DNA of 64,000 bases from Saxidomus purpurata (GCA_022818135.1 JAFMSR010000009.1:11398948-11462947), one strand, 5' to 3'; counted from the stretch's first letter, positions 25,338-38,818 are shown. The notes: a model not told the origin generated them from the letters alone. Made by a program: numbers and translations.

Positions 25338-26044
25338 ACGTAGTTCGTGTATGAATACAATAAGTCCGGAAATGGAGCCATGCTATGCACAAATCTACAA
25401 TACAGAACTTCATTCTATTTTTTCGCTCTAGTGATTTCATTTTTGCTTAACTCTTTACTATTTTGACATAATGTATATGACATTACGATATTAGCCACGT
25501 TCGAAAATGTGCCTTATCAGACTAAAGTTTCGGCGCCATACTGTGTTTATAGTGAAACACCTTCTTTTATGCACCAAGCCTAATCATATCTGGAAATAAT
25601 GTGTGACAGATTGCTGGTGAATAATTTGAGCATTATTACTCAAGTGACAGATCGTTCAGAATATAAATTATTCGTCGGTCAGCCTAATTTATTACAATTA
25701 ATAATTGACAATTATTTATCAAATTATTAACATATCTTTGAAATTGTAACGTGTACATAAATAAAATACAATTTATTAGTGGTTAGGGCCACCAGCCTAA
25801 CATATATACTAAATTATACAGTGCACATGTGTGGGTACAGTGTACAATACAATATCGAAATTAACATTATACAAGCAGAACTTTTATCCAGTTATTGTAA
25901 GGATAGGAACTCTATATTGATAGCGTAGTTGAATAATTTTCTCATTGAAACATGAAACTCCTACGTTAGCCGTTAATTAAAATTCAGAATGACGGCGTAT
26001 AATATGTTCCTAAACGATGAGGCGTATGTAATTGCATCTGCGAA

Positions 26045-26165
26045 TCACATATGTGATGTCTGGAATTAGCCGCACCTTTGGCTCTCTAATTGTCAATGAG
26101 GGCATTATGTAATGACAAGCATTAGCCGCAACTTTGTCTCTCTTATTGTTAAATAGGGTAAAATG
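26045..26165 (+). repeat. 56-bp minisatellite, two copies (unit B)
   Basis: This is the orthologous position of the three-copy array at 18210. The anchors are 'gaattagccgca' and 'gcattagccgca' about 56 bp apart. Confidence 0.85.
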
Positions 26166-27024
26166 TAAATGTCTGAATAGCGACTTAGGTAAAAGTTTTT
26201 AAGTAAAAGCAAATTACCGTCTCAAATGTAATAATAATGCTGTCTGTGTTTCATCTTGCCATTATTTTGTCTGTTACTATATGATTCTTAAGAATTTGCT
26301 TCAAATTTGTTTCAAAGATGGATATTGTAACACTAACTTTACTTATTAAGTGTATATTCATAGACTTTCGTCCAGACGTTAATATGACAACAATTGTTAT
26401 ATGTGAAGATACGTATGTAACAGAAATCTTTCGGAAACAAATACATGTAGTGCAAATGTATATGTTATATTTCTTTGAAAATACATGCTCAATACATAAG
26501 TGTTCAGTGATAAAAACCTTAGGTACATGTACATTTTGTCTTTCACTCTACCTCCACATAGCTTTGCTTTTTAGACTAATAAGACTGATTGAACTATGCA
26601 GATGGGTAACATATTGCAGTTTGGTTTATTAATACTTTATTTCCGTTTCTAGAATTCTGTGTACAAAGCAGAAGATGCAGCTATTGATAGGCACTTGCAT
26701 GTTGTCCTTAAAGTTTATTTTGTCTCTGAGTTCGGATAGGTTATGGATGCATGAAACTATTTCTTTCATTATTTACATTATGTTTTTGCAAAAGGTAAAG
26801 AGATAGTTCTTTCCTCCGACCAAATTTACAGCTCGGATGGCTACATGTTATATCATGTGACTTTGATCCGTTGTTGCTTTAATTATTCTAAAACAAGAAA
26901 TATCTGTCTAAAAAAAATACGTGTACATTGTAAAATGTAAAAAGTTATTTTAACTTTTACATCTAAGCTAAAGTGAAATTATTTGAATAGAGATTTATAG
27001 GCTAACAATTATGCTAATAGGTAT

Positions 27025-27345
27025 ATGTATAACTCGCCTGCGAAGCAAGCTTTCTCAATTAACATTGATTCGTCTGAAATAACCAACAATATTAAAAACA
27101 TTCACTGCATAAACAATGAGTTAACAACAATCATCATTATTACTTGCGTTTTAGCAGTATTTCAACACATTCTAAAAATGCTTTTCATAAGGTATAAGCA
27201 TCATCTGTACAAAAAACTGAATGATACACCTAAAACTTGGAAGTTTAACAATGACTCTCAAACGTACGATATCTTCCTACGAAGGAACATAAATGTCAAA
27301 AATTACCATATTGACATCTTCAATGTTGAGTTTTTTTATGCATAA
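27025..27345 (+). other. Open reading frame of 106 codons, partly shared with unit A, doubtful
   Basis: The last ~60 codons (from KMLFIRYKHH to the stop after FFYA) align with unit A 19309-19470 in the same phase, apart from a one-base deletion that ends the unit A frame just after YKN. No family was recognised, and many replacements distinguish the copies. This reads more like neutral drift than a maintained protein. Confidence 0.12.
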
Positions 27346-27930
27346 AATATGATAGATTCATTGCCGTAATACCACACCTGACAATCAGCAAATTGCAAGA
27401 GAAGTTCAGTTTCTTGACGTTGAATAACTGTTAAATCAATATATGCAATTCCCTTAAGAAATCATCCAGGTTCTGAAATTATTTTATACAAAATACATGC
27501 ATTCGATGAAGTGGAATATTGAAAATATACATTATCATTTTTAAGGACATGATACAGTTTTATTTAATGTCGCCTTTATTTCATGTTTCCACTAACGACG
27601 GTGTTAGCTTGTTAATCATTATTATAGTGCAACTTATTATGATATATGTGTAAAGGTTTTCTCCGTTTGATCTTTTTTTTTTTCATTTATTAAATATCAG
27701 ACCAATAGCCCCTATTTTCTTAAAGAAACATTATATCGCGAACTTCGTTTAAGTAAGCAAAGTGTTGGCATGACAGTACTGCTTTTCTCTGTAAAGTCCC
27801 CTGAAATTCGAATAATTATTTGCCTTATTATACTTTAACAACACCCTTGTAAGTAATTATGGATATCCTAGAAATCTTTATTAAGATAAATTACTTCGCC
27901 TACAGTTAGGTCTGTATATTAAATGCAGCT

Positions 27931-28301
27931 AATGTCGTAAGCTAACTTGACGGAATATCAGAATAATAATCATGTTATATTGTATAATTCCGTCTACTTA
28001 CATGATGGATTGTTTTGCATTTTCTATTAAGATTTTTAACTAAGAATTAACGTACCTTTATATATATATAACTTGTGGGTTAGAGCACGGAAGACAAGGC
28101 TTAAAATACGATAAGGTACATGTACCTCAACATATTATCAACATTATGATTTGATGGCATTACCTGTATTTGTTTAAGTTTTGCCTGTCCGTTATTGAAA
28201 TGATAATTTCTAAGTCCAAAAGTCATGTTATACTAATAAAGCAACAACGATCGCATTTGATGAGTATTCAGCTTCACAACATTGTGTAAGGTGGTGTTTA
28301 A
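27931..28301. other. No gene; one GTACATGTAC palindrome
   Basis: AT-rich DNA following unit B. It contains GTACATGTAC at 28116-28125 and nothing else that I can support. Confidence 0.45.
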
Positions 28302-28556
28302 GGTGGTGCGGTGGTCGAGTGGTTAAGGCTCTGTACTACCAATCCGAAGGTCCCGGTTCGTTTCTCGGCCGGGGCACTTGGAAATTCAGAAACGCTTTTC
28401 AGTGTTACCCACCTATCTGAGATGAACTTGTTAGAAACCCAGAGGTAGTATCGCGTTATCGGTTCTTCAACCCGGGCTGAAAGAAGGGTTTTTTTCGTAA
28501 GGATGGGGTCTGGTACCCGGATTGCCTTGTATCTGCTTCTGTCTTGAAAAAAAAGA
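28302..28556 (+). mobile_element. tRNA-derived SINE, family B, complete copy
   Basis: About 255 bp. The A-box TGGTCGAGTGG fits the consensus and the B-box region is GGTTCGTTTCT (decayed). The head is followed by 'cggccggggcacttggaaat', a pyrimidine/purine-mixed body and an A-rich end ('cttgaaaaaaaagagg'). Family members at 17262 and 25245 are 5' parts of the same element on the other strand. Confidence 0.85.
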
Positions 28557-28796
28557 GGACCACAATGAAAATAAGAGCTTGCTCTTTATTGTGTTATCCT
28601 TGATACTTGGTACCTAAAAATAATACATACAAATACATACAACACTAAATTGTTCAATAAATGATAACCCTTTCGAGACGGAAATGTCATGCGTAACATG
28701 AAACATGATTGCGGAAAAAATAACTGTTTTTTTTCTTTTAAAATAATCTTTTCTGCCATCATGTCTTATTATACAAGATGACTTGTAGTCAGGCAA

Positions 28797-28868
28797 AGCA
28801 ATCCAGTCGTAAATTGGTAGCAGTGACAGAATACCCTCTTTCTCTTGCGAGCAATGATAGGACATACT
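28797..28868 (+). mobile_element. SINE family C, tail fragment
   Basis: The stretch 'aaattggtagcagtgaca' ... 'tctcttgcgagcaatgat' ... 'gacat' matches the reverse complement of 32640-32706, which is the 3' body of a tRNA-headed SINE. The head is absent. The 83-codon minus-strand frame at 28614-28865 overlaps this fragment and is not supported. Confidence 0.65.
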
Positions 28869-31800
28869 ATACGTTATCTAAAGCGATTAAGTACACCAAT
28901 TTAACTTTCTTTATCATAAAAAAAGAATTAATCGCTTAAATTAATTATATTGCCGTAAAAAGTGATTGGAAACTAAATCGAAGCCTTGTGTTATCAGAGG
29001 GGCCCAAAATTACTAAGCTTTGTCACAATGTACATGTACGCGTGCAGAACACCAAGATAAAATTGTTCAAACGTTACTGATAAAATCTGTACAAAGGACA
29101 CTGTTTCTGCTTCACGGCGCCAGCTAAGACCATATAAACAATCAGACACGTGAAATAATTGTCACATAGGTTTTGTTTAAAACATATATATCCTAACAGT
29201 GCATTGACCTTCACTCCTATACTCAAGAACAATGTTTGTACTTTTCGTACAAGCAGTTCCATTTCAGTGTTTCAATAGCTCATTCATTACTTAAAGTGTA
29301 TATCATAAATGGTATCAACAAGTTGTTTCATCAATGATCCTGACCTCATATGCAATCCCAAACTTTCCTGGCTCGATAGCTACATACACTGTCTAATCGT
29401 ACCTAAATTGTACTATAATATATTATATTGTTTAATTTATTATTCCTTTTTAGTCGCAGCGCCCTTGATTCAAACGACTGCAACTGCAGTTCTATTCAAG
29501 GTCTAGATCTATGCAATACACTTGTTGAACGTTTGTTAATCGGAATTAACGCAAATGTTTAATTTTACCCGAACCGTAAATATACTGGATTGTATTGAAA
29601 CACTAGTCGTGAAAACATGTTTTGCTAATCACTTTAATACCAGACAAAAACGTTCGGCTCGTACAAACAAGAAATCTGAATATAATTTAAATTATAACAA
29701 TGTTAAAACAGATGCAAAGAAACTGATCAGTATAATTTCCCTACACTGTAAATGTGAATAGGATGCTGCGAACCTACACACCACTATATATACTTGAAGC
29801 TATGAATTTTATAAATTATGCAAGATAGGTAAATGATAAATTACTGCAATAAGTAGTGATCTCACATTTCTTGTTTTTCCTTTAGCGTCATTATTAATTT
29901 ATACATGTATTCAACTTGAATCGATTGAGCACTAATTGATAAGTATTTTATTCCATTAACGTCATCGTAAGCAGCTATTGGCATAAACACTACACAACAG
30001 TTTGGATGTTGCTCTTTTCAATTACCACCTCGAGAGAATTGCCCTTTAAAATTCATTAAATTAAATGAGATACGACTCTCATAATTTTATACCATTAATG
30101 CCGCGCTTAATGAGTTATAAGCGAAGTTCCTTCAACAGGATCATGAAATATGCATCGTTAGATCCTTGTCTTTTAACAGGTGATCTCTGTTACGTCAGAG
30201 AATAAGCTAGCGTGTATCCCATTGAGTCTAGTTGTCAGCATATTGCTACGTGAACATCTATGAATTACGTGTTTTTAACTTACCAGATTACATCAACTTC
30301 TAAGCATATTGAAGTTACGGAGACATTGTGTGAGGACATTTATGAACGCATAATCATGTCAAGTAAGTGATTAATATAATCCGTTGATAAAATCTAGAAA
30401 AACTCAATTTGATATGAAGGGATACCTATACATTTCAGGTAACATTTGAATATTTAGTAAATGACTTCCAATTGGAATGTATTTGTTTTGGCTTGCTAGG
30501 GTACCAAAGATCAATTAATTAAAGAAATGTTCACGCCAGTATAAAATTTCAACATGACATGCAGTTTGAATACTTTCCCATGTCTTTATGACACAATGAC
30601 TGCATTAAACAATACAAAAACTCATGTTCTAGCTTACCGTACGTAAGAAAAACGCAGGGGTCCTTTTTCGATCATTGTTATATTACAAATGCCTTTTTGA
30701 AAGAACACACTTTTCTTGTTATCATAAACAATCTAACAGACATACAAACAACGTCAAATCAACCACTAATGTGTTCAATGCTTTTTCTAAAAATAGTTTT
30801 ATGTTGCATTTGTCTCCTTTTGGTTTATTTTGGTGGGTAAAAAAATATTGTTTTTACCACACCCGTCAGGCCCAGACAGAGTGCAAGTGAGGTTGAACAT
30901 GTGATCCCCTAGAAACCTGCTCTGTTTTAACCTGTCTTTAAATACAACCTGTATAATATAATCTATCTTTTTGTGCTTTTATTCTTTTCTCTCTTGTCAG
31001 TTGACGCGTGTCAATGTCTAAGTCCACGCGAGAGGCTTGACAATACGGAATAGATAGTGAGATAATCCCTGTATTATACTTCTTGAAATAGTAAACTTAA
31101 TTTTACACGTGATGAAAAGATATCCTTTATTTTGAACACACATATTCGTTATTATAATCATTGCAATGGGAAATCTAAAATTCTATTTGCACAAATTGCA
31201 AATAGATTTTGTTGATGAATGATTATTTTATTCTTTAAACAACTTTGATACATTTAATTTTATGTCTGGACTTTATTTCATTTTACAAATACTACATTAT
31301 GCACCCAAGAAAATTCTGCTAGAGATTTTAAAAAAAAAAAACTTTTCGGGTGATACTTTAAAAAACAAAATGAATTATAGGCCCGGTCGTTGTTTAACCA
31401 AATAAATTCCTCACTTCAATAGGCAATAGATAACGTAGTAGGCGGTATCAACCACGCATCTCCATGTGCAATTTTCCATTTGCACAACATTATCAAAAGT
31501 GTAGAAGGTGAAGATTATAAGATAGAATGACGGACAAGAGTATGTCTCGAACAAATTAACGAATGAACAAAGAACACCTCCTATCAAGTGTAAACTACTG
31601 ACGAAGAGTTAAAGGAGGAGTAATCAAGTTAATTTCAAGGGAACATATAATTTAAGGAAAACAAACTATTAACATCTGAACTGTTAAAAGGCATTCTTCT
31701 TCCCCCTAACAGTCTCTTGATTTTGTTTCGAATGCGGCAGATTAGGTTTGTTAAAGGGGTTATAGCATATGCACATGTTTTAAAAGGCCGACCAGAATAC

Positions 31801-31998
31801 AAGTTACAACAATAATATCTGACTGGTTTCACCTAAATAATCAAAAATAGTGTACATGTACAAAATTCTACACTGCTTAGTTTAAAAGTTAGCTTCTGTT
31901 TGATGACTAATTTAATCGCTTACGACTGTTTGGTCTAAGCAAAGTGATGATATGACAAAATTCATGCATGTACATGTACATGTATAACCGTTTTATCG
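28869..31998. other. No gene; includes upstream copy of the old duplication
   Basis: The frames at 29074-29262, 29309-29506, 29555-29761, 30675-30890 and 31635-31832 are short, low in complexity and have no recognisable domain. From about 30000 to 31600 the DNA is homologous to the 52-56 kb region. A hairpin with arms CTATTTGCA / TGCAAATAG lies at about 31181-31205. GTACATGTAC occurs at 29030, 31852 and 31970. Confidence 0.5.
30000..31600 (+). repeat. Old direct duplication, upstream copy, first part
   Basis: 'gagaattgccctttaaaatt', 'cgactctcataa' and 'ccattaat' (30035-30105) match 52208-52285. 'atgaaatatgcat', 'gttagatc' and 'aacaggt' (30140-30180) match 54675-54716. 'ataagatagaat' and 'tctcgaacaaa' (31515-31556) match 55478-55530. 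The matches flank the LINE in the downstream copy, so the upstream copy is the empty site. Much of the space between anchors is strongly diverged. Confidence 0.75.
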
Positions 31999-32193
31999 AG
32001 GGGAGCGATTGTGTAGAGGTTTAGGTGTCTGCCGCTCATCCTGGACATTGCGGGTTCGAGCCCCATCAAGGTCACGACCGTACCTCCTCATATGACACCA
32101 GTACGGTTTTTCTAGGAAGCGACCTCCCTCGAGAGTGACTCGATAAGCTAAAAGCTTTCTTCACAATCGAGCTAAAATAAATTAGTATAAACT
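31999..32193 (+). mobile_element. tRNA-derived SINE, family A, copy 2
   Basis: It has an A-box-like TTGTGTAGAGG and an intact B-box GGTTCGAGCCC, followed by the family body 'acctcctcatatgacaccag' and 'gagagtgactcgataagc' and the tail 'gagctaaaataaattagta'. Compared with the copy at 1596 it has a few small indels. This copy has the better B-box and that at 1596 has the better A-box. Confidence 0.85.
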
Positions 32194-32639
32194 ATAAACT
32201 AACCGTTTTATACACAATAGTAATATTCCGATTGTGATTAACAAATAATGATCTGCACAATGTCGTTTAACATTGTAATTTGTGTAAAAAAAAGAATAGC
32301 AAACTTAATCTTCCGTTTCCAGATGAATGGTATGGAACACAATTATATAGGGAATTGGCGATATGATAACATTCACATATGAATCATAGTCTGTTTTTTT
32401 TTGTACATAATTAATAGCAGAATATGCCTATGCATTACAAATTGACGTCATTATATATGTATTGCAAAAACTGATCGTTGTGCAGCGTAAGAGCAGTATG
32501 TGTGAAAAGTATATAGACATTTGCAATGTTGACGAAATGACATGTCTGTTTGATTTGCCGACTTTGTAGTTGATATGAATTGATTTAAGTTCGATTACGA
32601 AGAAATCTCCATTGCTTATCAAATCGCTCTCAAACACTT

Positions 32640-32838
32640 ATTCCAGATGTCATCACGCTCGCGAGAGAGAGGCAACGATATTATCATCGCTGCTACCAAT
32701 TAGCAACAGCATGTATCGAGGTACGTGTGGCATTAGTGTTTTTGCCAAAGAACGCATCTCTTGCTCGGGCTGGGATTCGAAACCTGGAGTCCTTGTTTCG
32801 AAGGTGAACGCCCTAACCACTGAGCTATGGAGGCCCTT
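32640..32838 (-). mobile_element. tRNA-derived SINE, family C
   Basis: On the minus strand it begins 'gggcctccatagctcagtgg' with an A-box-like TAGCTCAGTGG, an anticodon-arm-like segment and a B-box-like GGTTTCGAATCCC. It then continues through 'gcaagagatgcg' into a body ending with 'ctctctcgcgagcgtgatga'. The acceptor stem does not pair with the 3' side as in a true tRNA, and a long body follows, so it is a SINE. The plus-strand frame at 32612-32851 is its shadow. A tail fragment occurs at 28797. Confidence 0.8.
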
Positions 32839-35800
32839 AAGGGCTTTGTAATTACCACGATTATAAATGTATCATGAATTATATCTTCAATTATGTTTAT
32901 TGGGAGAAAGTCTCAAATATGACCTACAGAAAGTCAAATGTAATAGTTCTATTCTTTTGAAGCTATTGTCGAAGCAACCCAGGTCTTACAAAGATGTCAT
33001 TTGATTACTTCAAGACTTAAATAATCATTTTAAACGTTTTACTTTATTCTATGATCATGGTTTTCTTGCTAAATGGGCGTGCATATTACTGATTCCTTGC
33101 GGATTATTATGCCTGTTCGATGGATTACTCTTTAACTGAGACAACTAAATAAATATCAGTGACAAAAAATTCAGACTACAATCGTTCATACAATGTATTT
33201 AATAGGTTTAGTGACATGACTGATTTCACCATTTTAAACTGCTCGACTTTGTAGTAGAAAGTTATGTTTGTATGTTTGCGTGCGTTAGATTTATTGGTAT
33301 CAGTTTTAGTTATGACAGTTCTCTTCAAAGTTATAATTACCAGTCTATTAAATCTTGCTATTTCTAGACTCGGTAAGTTCGAAGATGATCCAAGAAGATT
33401 GGAGTTAGCCATTTTATATATGCTAGACGTCTACAAGACTGACTATTGACGAAAAAACAACATCTCATGGGATCTTAGTATTAGTTGAGCCACGCCATTT
33501 TAAACAAATACCGCAGTTTTTGTCATTCAATGTGATTTGACACCTTTCTCGTAAGAAAGTACGATCGGTGGCTTCGCAAAAGGCTTAATAGAAGTATGAA
33601 TGACAAAATACGACACATTTATGTCAGCCTTTGACAACAAACAGTTCAAACGATGAGTTCATTACTTTGTATTGTGTTGCACAAAACAAAGCATCGTGGA
33701 TATGTTCCCAGTCGCGAAGAAATGGAACCTTGACAAATTGGATTTAAATGCTTTTTACATCATCGCCTTGCACTTATTTTCATAATATTAGTTACATTTT
33801 AACTGTACAAGCAAAATAATAACAAACACACGTTTAGACAAAGTACACTTCTCGTTGTCGCCCATTTGTTCGTTGCAGAAAGTATTGTAAACTATAAATG
33901 AAAACAATAAAATAAATCTGTTTTCACTACTTACATGCGTGAAAATATATATCATGACAGAAAACAATTTAAAAGAATCATTCAAGTGTAAATTATTCCC
34001 AGATAGGTACTGTGCGAGGAAGTGCAATTACAGCACCTGTAAAGTACAAATCAGGACTATAAAATGAAAGATTGAGACTATTGTAATTGCCTACAAACGA
34101 TTACTTTCTAACCTTTACGTTAATAACATGCTATTCCATTACTTGTGTCAGCATGGAATAATTATTTAGTTATTAATACAGTATTTATGACCTAACATCA
34201 GAATAAAGAATCTATAATATAAAGCTAAAAGAGGTCATTTGCTAGATTGATATGTGTTACATATCGTTCGGAAATATGAACACAATTGCTTAATACAGAA
34301 TGCTTTATATTTGCTTGTATCAGGGCTATTGCATATTTGTATAGGAAAGCACTGTACGTTATTTTTGATAATTTGTACTTTGTATGGAGGCGGAGCTTAC
34401 ACTGTGCTCTTTCAGTAATAGAGAACTCTGAATAGAGAATTATTTTTATCGCCTAGATATAACTGCTTTTTGGTTAACAAGATTAATTTGGAAAAGTCTC
34501 CATCGGCCAGTCAAAACCAAAATAAATGATAAATAAACTTGCTCCTGTATATGATTTTGTAGGCGAAAGAACACTTTAAAAAGCAAACAAGTACATTTAT
34601 TGATTTTCTTTCAGTAACAATGACGAATGTTGCTACCAAACAATTTTGTTACCTCACACGATATAACGTCACACGCTATTGTATGGCGTGAGAACTTTCA
34701 ATCAGCGTGCCATGATACAAATCAGATAGAGTGACTTTTGGCTAGAATAATTATGTCGCTACGCCTGCTCGAAATATTATAACTATTGCCGCGAACAGTA
34801 CACCATCTAATACATGAACAGGGCTAGCTTAAACTTCATACTTTTGTTACAATCTTGCTCTACCCCAGGCCTATATTTTAATTTAAAGGGCGGAAAAACT
34901 AATGTGAAATACAATGTAAACTGCCGGAAGATAATCTCGTTTGTTTACAATAACATTCATGTGTACACTGAATGGCAACCTGTGTCGTTTTGATATTTGC
35001 TGAATTGATAACAAAATGCTTGAAAATAACTCAGTCTATTTTAACAATCACACTATTTTCTCTTGCACAAAAATGTGAAATACATTTTCCAGTTTACTGG
35101 AAAGTTGTATCCTGGGAATTATTTCTCAATAAAGTCGAATAGTTGCAATGACTATACAGTTATAAAGTGCCATATATCTACAACAAGGGATGTTATATCT
35201 TCAAACATTTTGCAAAAATCGATGTCCCTTTAAATATCCATATATCGCTTATACTTTACTGCAAAAGTTATGATATCCCTAAGGAAAACGGAAAAGATAA
35301 TATTTGTCTGTGCATACAAAAAGGCAGAATGGATTGCTTCATTTCAATTGTTTTTTAATTTCTATGGGTATGATAGTCACATATCACAGGAGAACCACAG
35401 TCGTATTACTCAGATAACATTTACCATCATTGGAAGGGAATAATAAAAAAGATAATCATAAAATTATGAGGTGGTGATAAACCTTTGAATCTCGAGCAGT
35501 GTTGAAAACGCGAACGTGGAAAATAATACACATCGCAAGTTTGGGTTATTTCAAATACGTTTTGAACTAGCGATATAAATTGCTAGTACATAGTATATAA
35601 CATCTGTACCATAAAGCAATGTATGCAGACTTTGTAGTGATAGAACACTATTGTCTTTTTAGTCTTTAAACAAGTAGCATCACAAACAGATGAATACACT
35701 TTTTGACATAGTTGACGTTAAAATGTACTTTTTGCTCAAAATATTCTACCTTAGATAGTTGTTGTGAATATATGAGATACATTTCATTTAACTGCGTTGT

Positions 35801-36264
35801 ATGATACACTGTTGTTTCATTCGGAAAGACCTGTTGTTTGCCATCTGTATACATGTTGCAATTTTCGTTGTCCAGTCGTTTTACTTATTGAGCCATAGAA
35901 TGTTTAATTGATAAAAGTTTGTCTCATTTTACGATATATTTCATTTGTCCTTACTGGAAACAATCTAACACAAAATAAAATGTTCTTGTACGTTAATATT
36001 TTAGACTACTTATATGAAAAAAGTTTCCATTTATTTATGGGTCTCTTAAAAACAAAATGCTCTGAACTTTATAATCGAATGAATACTTTTTAATTACCAA
36101 GTTTTGAATTTAAAAATAACTCAAAGTGTCACAGACAAATTCCTTCCTATACAACAGGCTTCCATGCAGATAATGTGAGCTCCAGAGATGTTGTTCAATT
36201 CGACCATCTCAACCAATACTGAAAAAAAGGTTAGCAAGTGTAAGACAACACTAATTATAAGTAA
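32839..36264. other. No recognisable gene or repeat
   Basis: 3.4 kb of AT-rich DNA. Opposed frames at 33176-33412 and 33264-33449 overlap each other. The frames at 33788-34027, 35167-35358, 35666-35854 and 35908-36093 lack any recognisable motif. Confidence 0.45.
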
Positions 36265-37815
36265 ATAGGTTACCCAACCTAAATGTGCTGTTTTGAAACA
36301 TGGTTAAATTGATTTGTCTAGGCCAACTCCCGTAGTGCCAAGTGCAAATTCAATAGCAAAACTGAACATGGCTACAACTGTCTGAGGTCTTCTATTTTTA
36401 ATTCGGCTACACAAACGTCGTGACAAAACTGGCATTAGTGTCTACATTTGTTCAAATAGGGTGTCAAAGAACTACTTTGGCAAGTCTCACTGTAACATAG
36501 TTCGACTGAAATGTAATAAAGATTCTTAAAACAGTCGAGAAATGTCTGTTAACGTTGTTAACATTGACAGATGCGCATTATTCAGTCTACACATAGCTGC
36601 ACGAAATTTTCGCAATTTGCAGTAATTTTTATATATAAACTTATTAGCTTGCTTTCGCGTTGCCCCATGGGTTTTGATGAGAAATTGTAGTATCTTTAAT
36701 CTCATTCGTGTAATGCATGACAAGACTCTGTTTGTTAAAAGACAGTTATCTATATCGAAATACATTTTAAATGTGCCCATAATTGTTTGTTTTCTACTGC
36801 AATAGTTATATGATAATATTTCAAAGTTTAATTCTATCATATTTCGAGACTTTTGTCAGTATATCAAGAGGAAGTGACAGGCTATAAATCAAGCAATAAG
36901 CAACGTTAAGAGGCACATACCGGTACAACAAGGAAACAGTCTAGAATATTTGATAGTTTGAGTAATACTTAAAACGAGGTAAGTTTGGAAAGATTCGTGT
37001 CAACGCCAATCGTATCTAAGTATACTTATCTATGTAAACGGTACTCATCCAATTAAGATAAATTGTTCGTGTCAACGCCAATCGTATCTAAGTATACTTA
37101 TCTATGTAAACGGTACTCATCCAATTAAGAAAAATTGTTCGTGTCAACGCCAATCGTATTTAAGTATACTTATCTATGTAAACGGTACTTCTCCAATTAA
37201 GAAAAATTGGTCGTGTCAACGCCAATCGTATTTAAGTATACTTATCTATGTAAACGGTACTTCTCCAATTAAGAAAAATTGGTCGTGTCAACGCCAATCG
37301 TATTAATGTATACTTATCTTTGTTAACAGTACTCATCCAATTAAGAAAAATTGTTCGTGTGTTTTTAATGTTTATTTGATTCCGCTTCTGTATTAATTTT
37401 ATTTGGAGATTAAAGAATGCTATCTACCAGCACAGTACATTAAATACTTGAAGGAAACCGATTTGCTGAAAAGGATGTTTACATTTTAAAACTTCTGGCA
37501 AAATTCCTTTCAGTTCTTTTAAAACACTGACATAAAACGTTCATCCTCGTCTACCGTGGACTTTGACGAATGAGCAGATGCGATCAGCTGTGGCCAGAAT
37601 TACAGCAATTTCCACAAGTGCCACTTCGGAGGAAGTATTGAAAATGATGTATCTTGACCCCTGACTGACATATACGTGTCCTCATATCCCCCATCTCAAG
37701 TTAGATAACAAATAGGGAAATCCTCACACCTGATGATAAAACACCGCTTTCTTAGATTTGATGTTTGCTGTTACCAGTACATTCATGTATATGGATTCGA
37801 TGCAGTTTATTCTTA
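36265..37815 (+). repeat. Old direct duplication, upstream copy, second part
   Basis: It matches 62165-63745 clearly: 'ctacaactgtctgaggtctt' (36374), 'gtgtcaaagaact' (36459), 'cagatgcgcattattcagtc' (36569), 'gctgcacgaaatttt', 'ttattagcttgctt' (36639) and 'gatgcgatcagctgtg' (37576). The longest minus-strand frame, 36526-36840 (104 codons), can be followed in the other copy for about 50 codons, but there it is frameshifted upstream and does not stop at the same place, so I do not call it a gene. The 72-bp satellite at 36996 sits only in this copy. Confidence 0.88.
36996..37360 (+). repeat. 72-bp satellite, five copies
   Basis: The start 'cgtgtcaacgccaatcgtat' falls at 36996, 37068, 37140, 37212 and 37284, with a final partial copy at 37356, so the period is exactly 72 bp throughout. 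The copies differ by few substitutions and neighbouring copies are most alike (third and fourth share 'cttctccaattaag'). This indicates local expansion. Confidence 0.95.
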
Positions 37816-38477
37816 ATGTTAGTTTTGTGAAGACTTATAGAAGACAAGGCGGTTCGCTTTATTTCTTGACTGGTTCTTGCGTATAATTTGTCATAATTGT
37901 TTGATTACAGTATAAGAATAAGTGATGTACATGAGTGTGGTTTTGGTATCATTTATTGTGTGGGGTTGTTTTGGAAACTACAAATTTGGTCCGTTGCTTC
38001 CCAGTAAATTATTTTTGTTTTATAGAAATTCGCTTAATTTCTTGACGTTTTGATACTATGTAATATTCTGATTCCTTGAATAAGTGACCCATTTCCGCCT
38101 CTTTTTTTGTTTGTAAAAAAAACAAATTGTTGCTAGTAAATTCAAATAGTAAAAACTTCAGACAATTAAAATCTCCTAAACAAAAAAAAAAAAAAAAACA
38201 AAAAAACCGCAGGTAGTCTAATCTCTTAGTCGTTTTATTGTCTCTTATCAGTTTTACTCCTTTATGATTAGGTCCAGCAAGTGTATGTAGACTTGACATG
38301 CAGTACAATAGTAGGACCATAAATTGTATTCATTTGTACTGATAATTGATTTATGACTTATTTCCTGTTGTTTATATAAACAGTTTTATGTAATTATAAA
38401 ATTTCACTTTTATTGCAGTATATGAAAAGTACTTTAAAAAACTGTGATTTAAAGTTATTGTGGGGATGTTAATACGC
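37816..38477. other. No gene; A-rich tract
   Basis: The minus-strand frame at 38009-38320 crosses an A-rich tract (about 38180-38206) and is not supported. Nothing else was recognised. Confidence 0.45.
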
Positions 38478-38818
38478 TCAAGTAATTACTCTTACAGCAA
38501 ACCCACTATCACTTTGTTTCAAAAATGAATGTCACAGTTGAAACTTAAAAAAATAGTATTTTAAATAACTACAGTATAACTGTGATTTCATAGTTACATT
38601 TGTAGATTGAGCACTGTTTTAAAGTAGTTACTCTAACAGCAAATCCATTATCTCATTTAAAAAAAAGAAATACCTAGATGTTCAGTAGAAACATATGGTA
38701 AAGAATTGGCTTATTTTACAGTTGGAAGAAGTGTTCAGTTGCATTTTTTAATTTACAAAGAAATAAATACTGTCAGATGGATTATTTATAACATTGCTCA
38801 ATCTAACTATGAAATAAC
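38478..38818. repeat. Direct and inverted repeats, possible hairpin element
   Basis: 'agtaattactcttacagcaa' near 38480 and 'agtagttactctaacagcaa' near 38626 are direct repeats about 146 bp apart. The segment 38586-38617 ('tttcatagttac' ... 'tagattgagcactgt') is the inverse of 38791-38814 ('acattgctcaatctaact' 'atgaaa'), which gives arms around about 170 bp. It may be a decayed foldback element. Confidence 0.5.

Noticed and set aside
32765..32838. Possible tRNA gene on the minus strand
   Set aside because: The A- and B-box order is right, but the acceptor ends do not pair and a SINE body follows; a tail copy exists at 28797.
36996..37360. CRISPR-like array
   Set aside because: The 72-bp units are adjacent with no unique spacers; it is a satellite in eukaryotic DNA.
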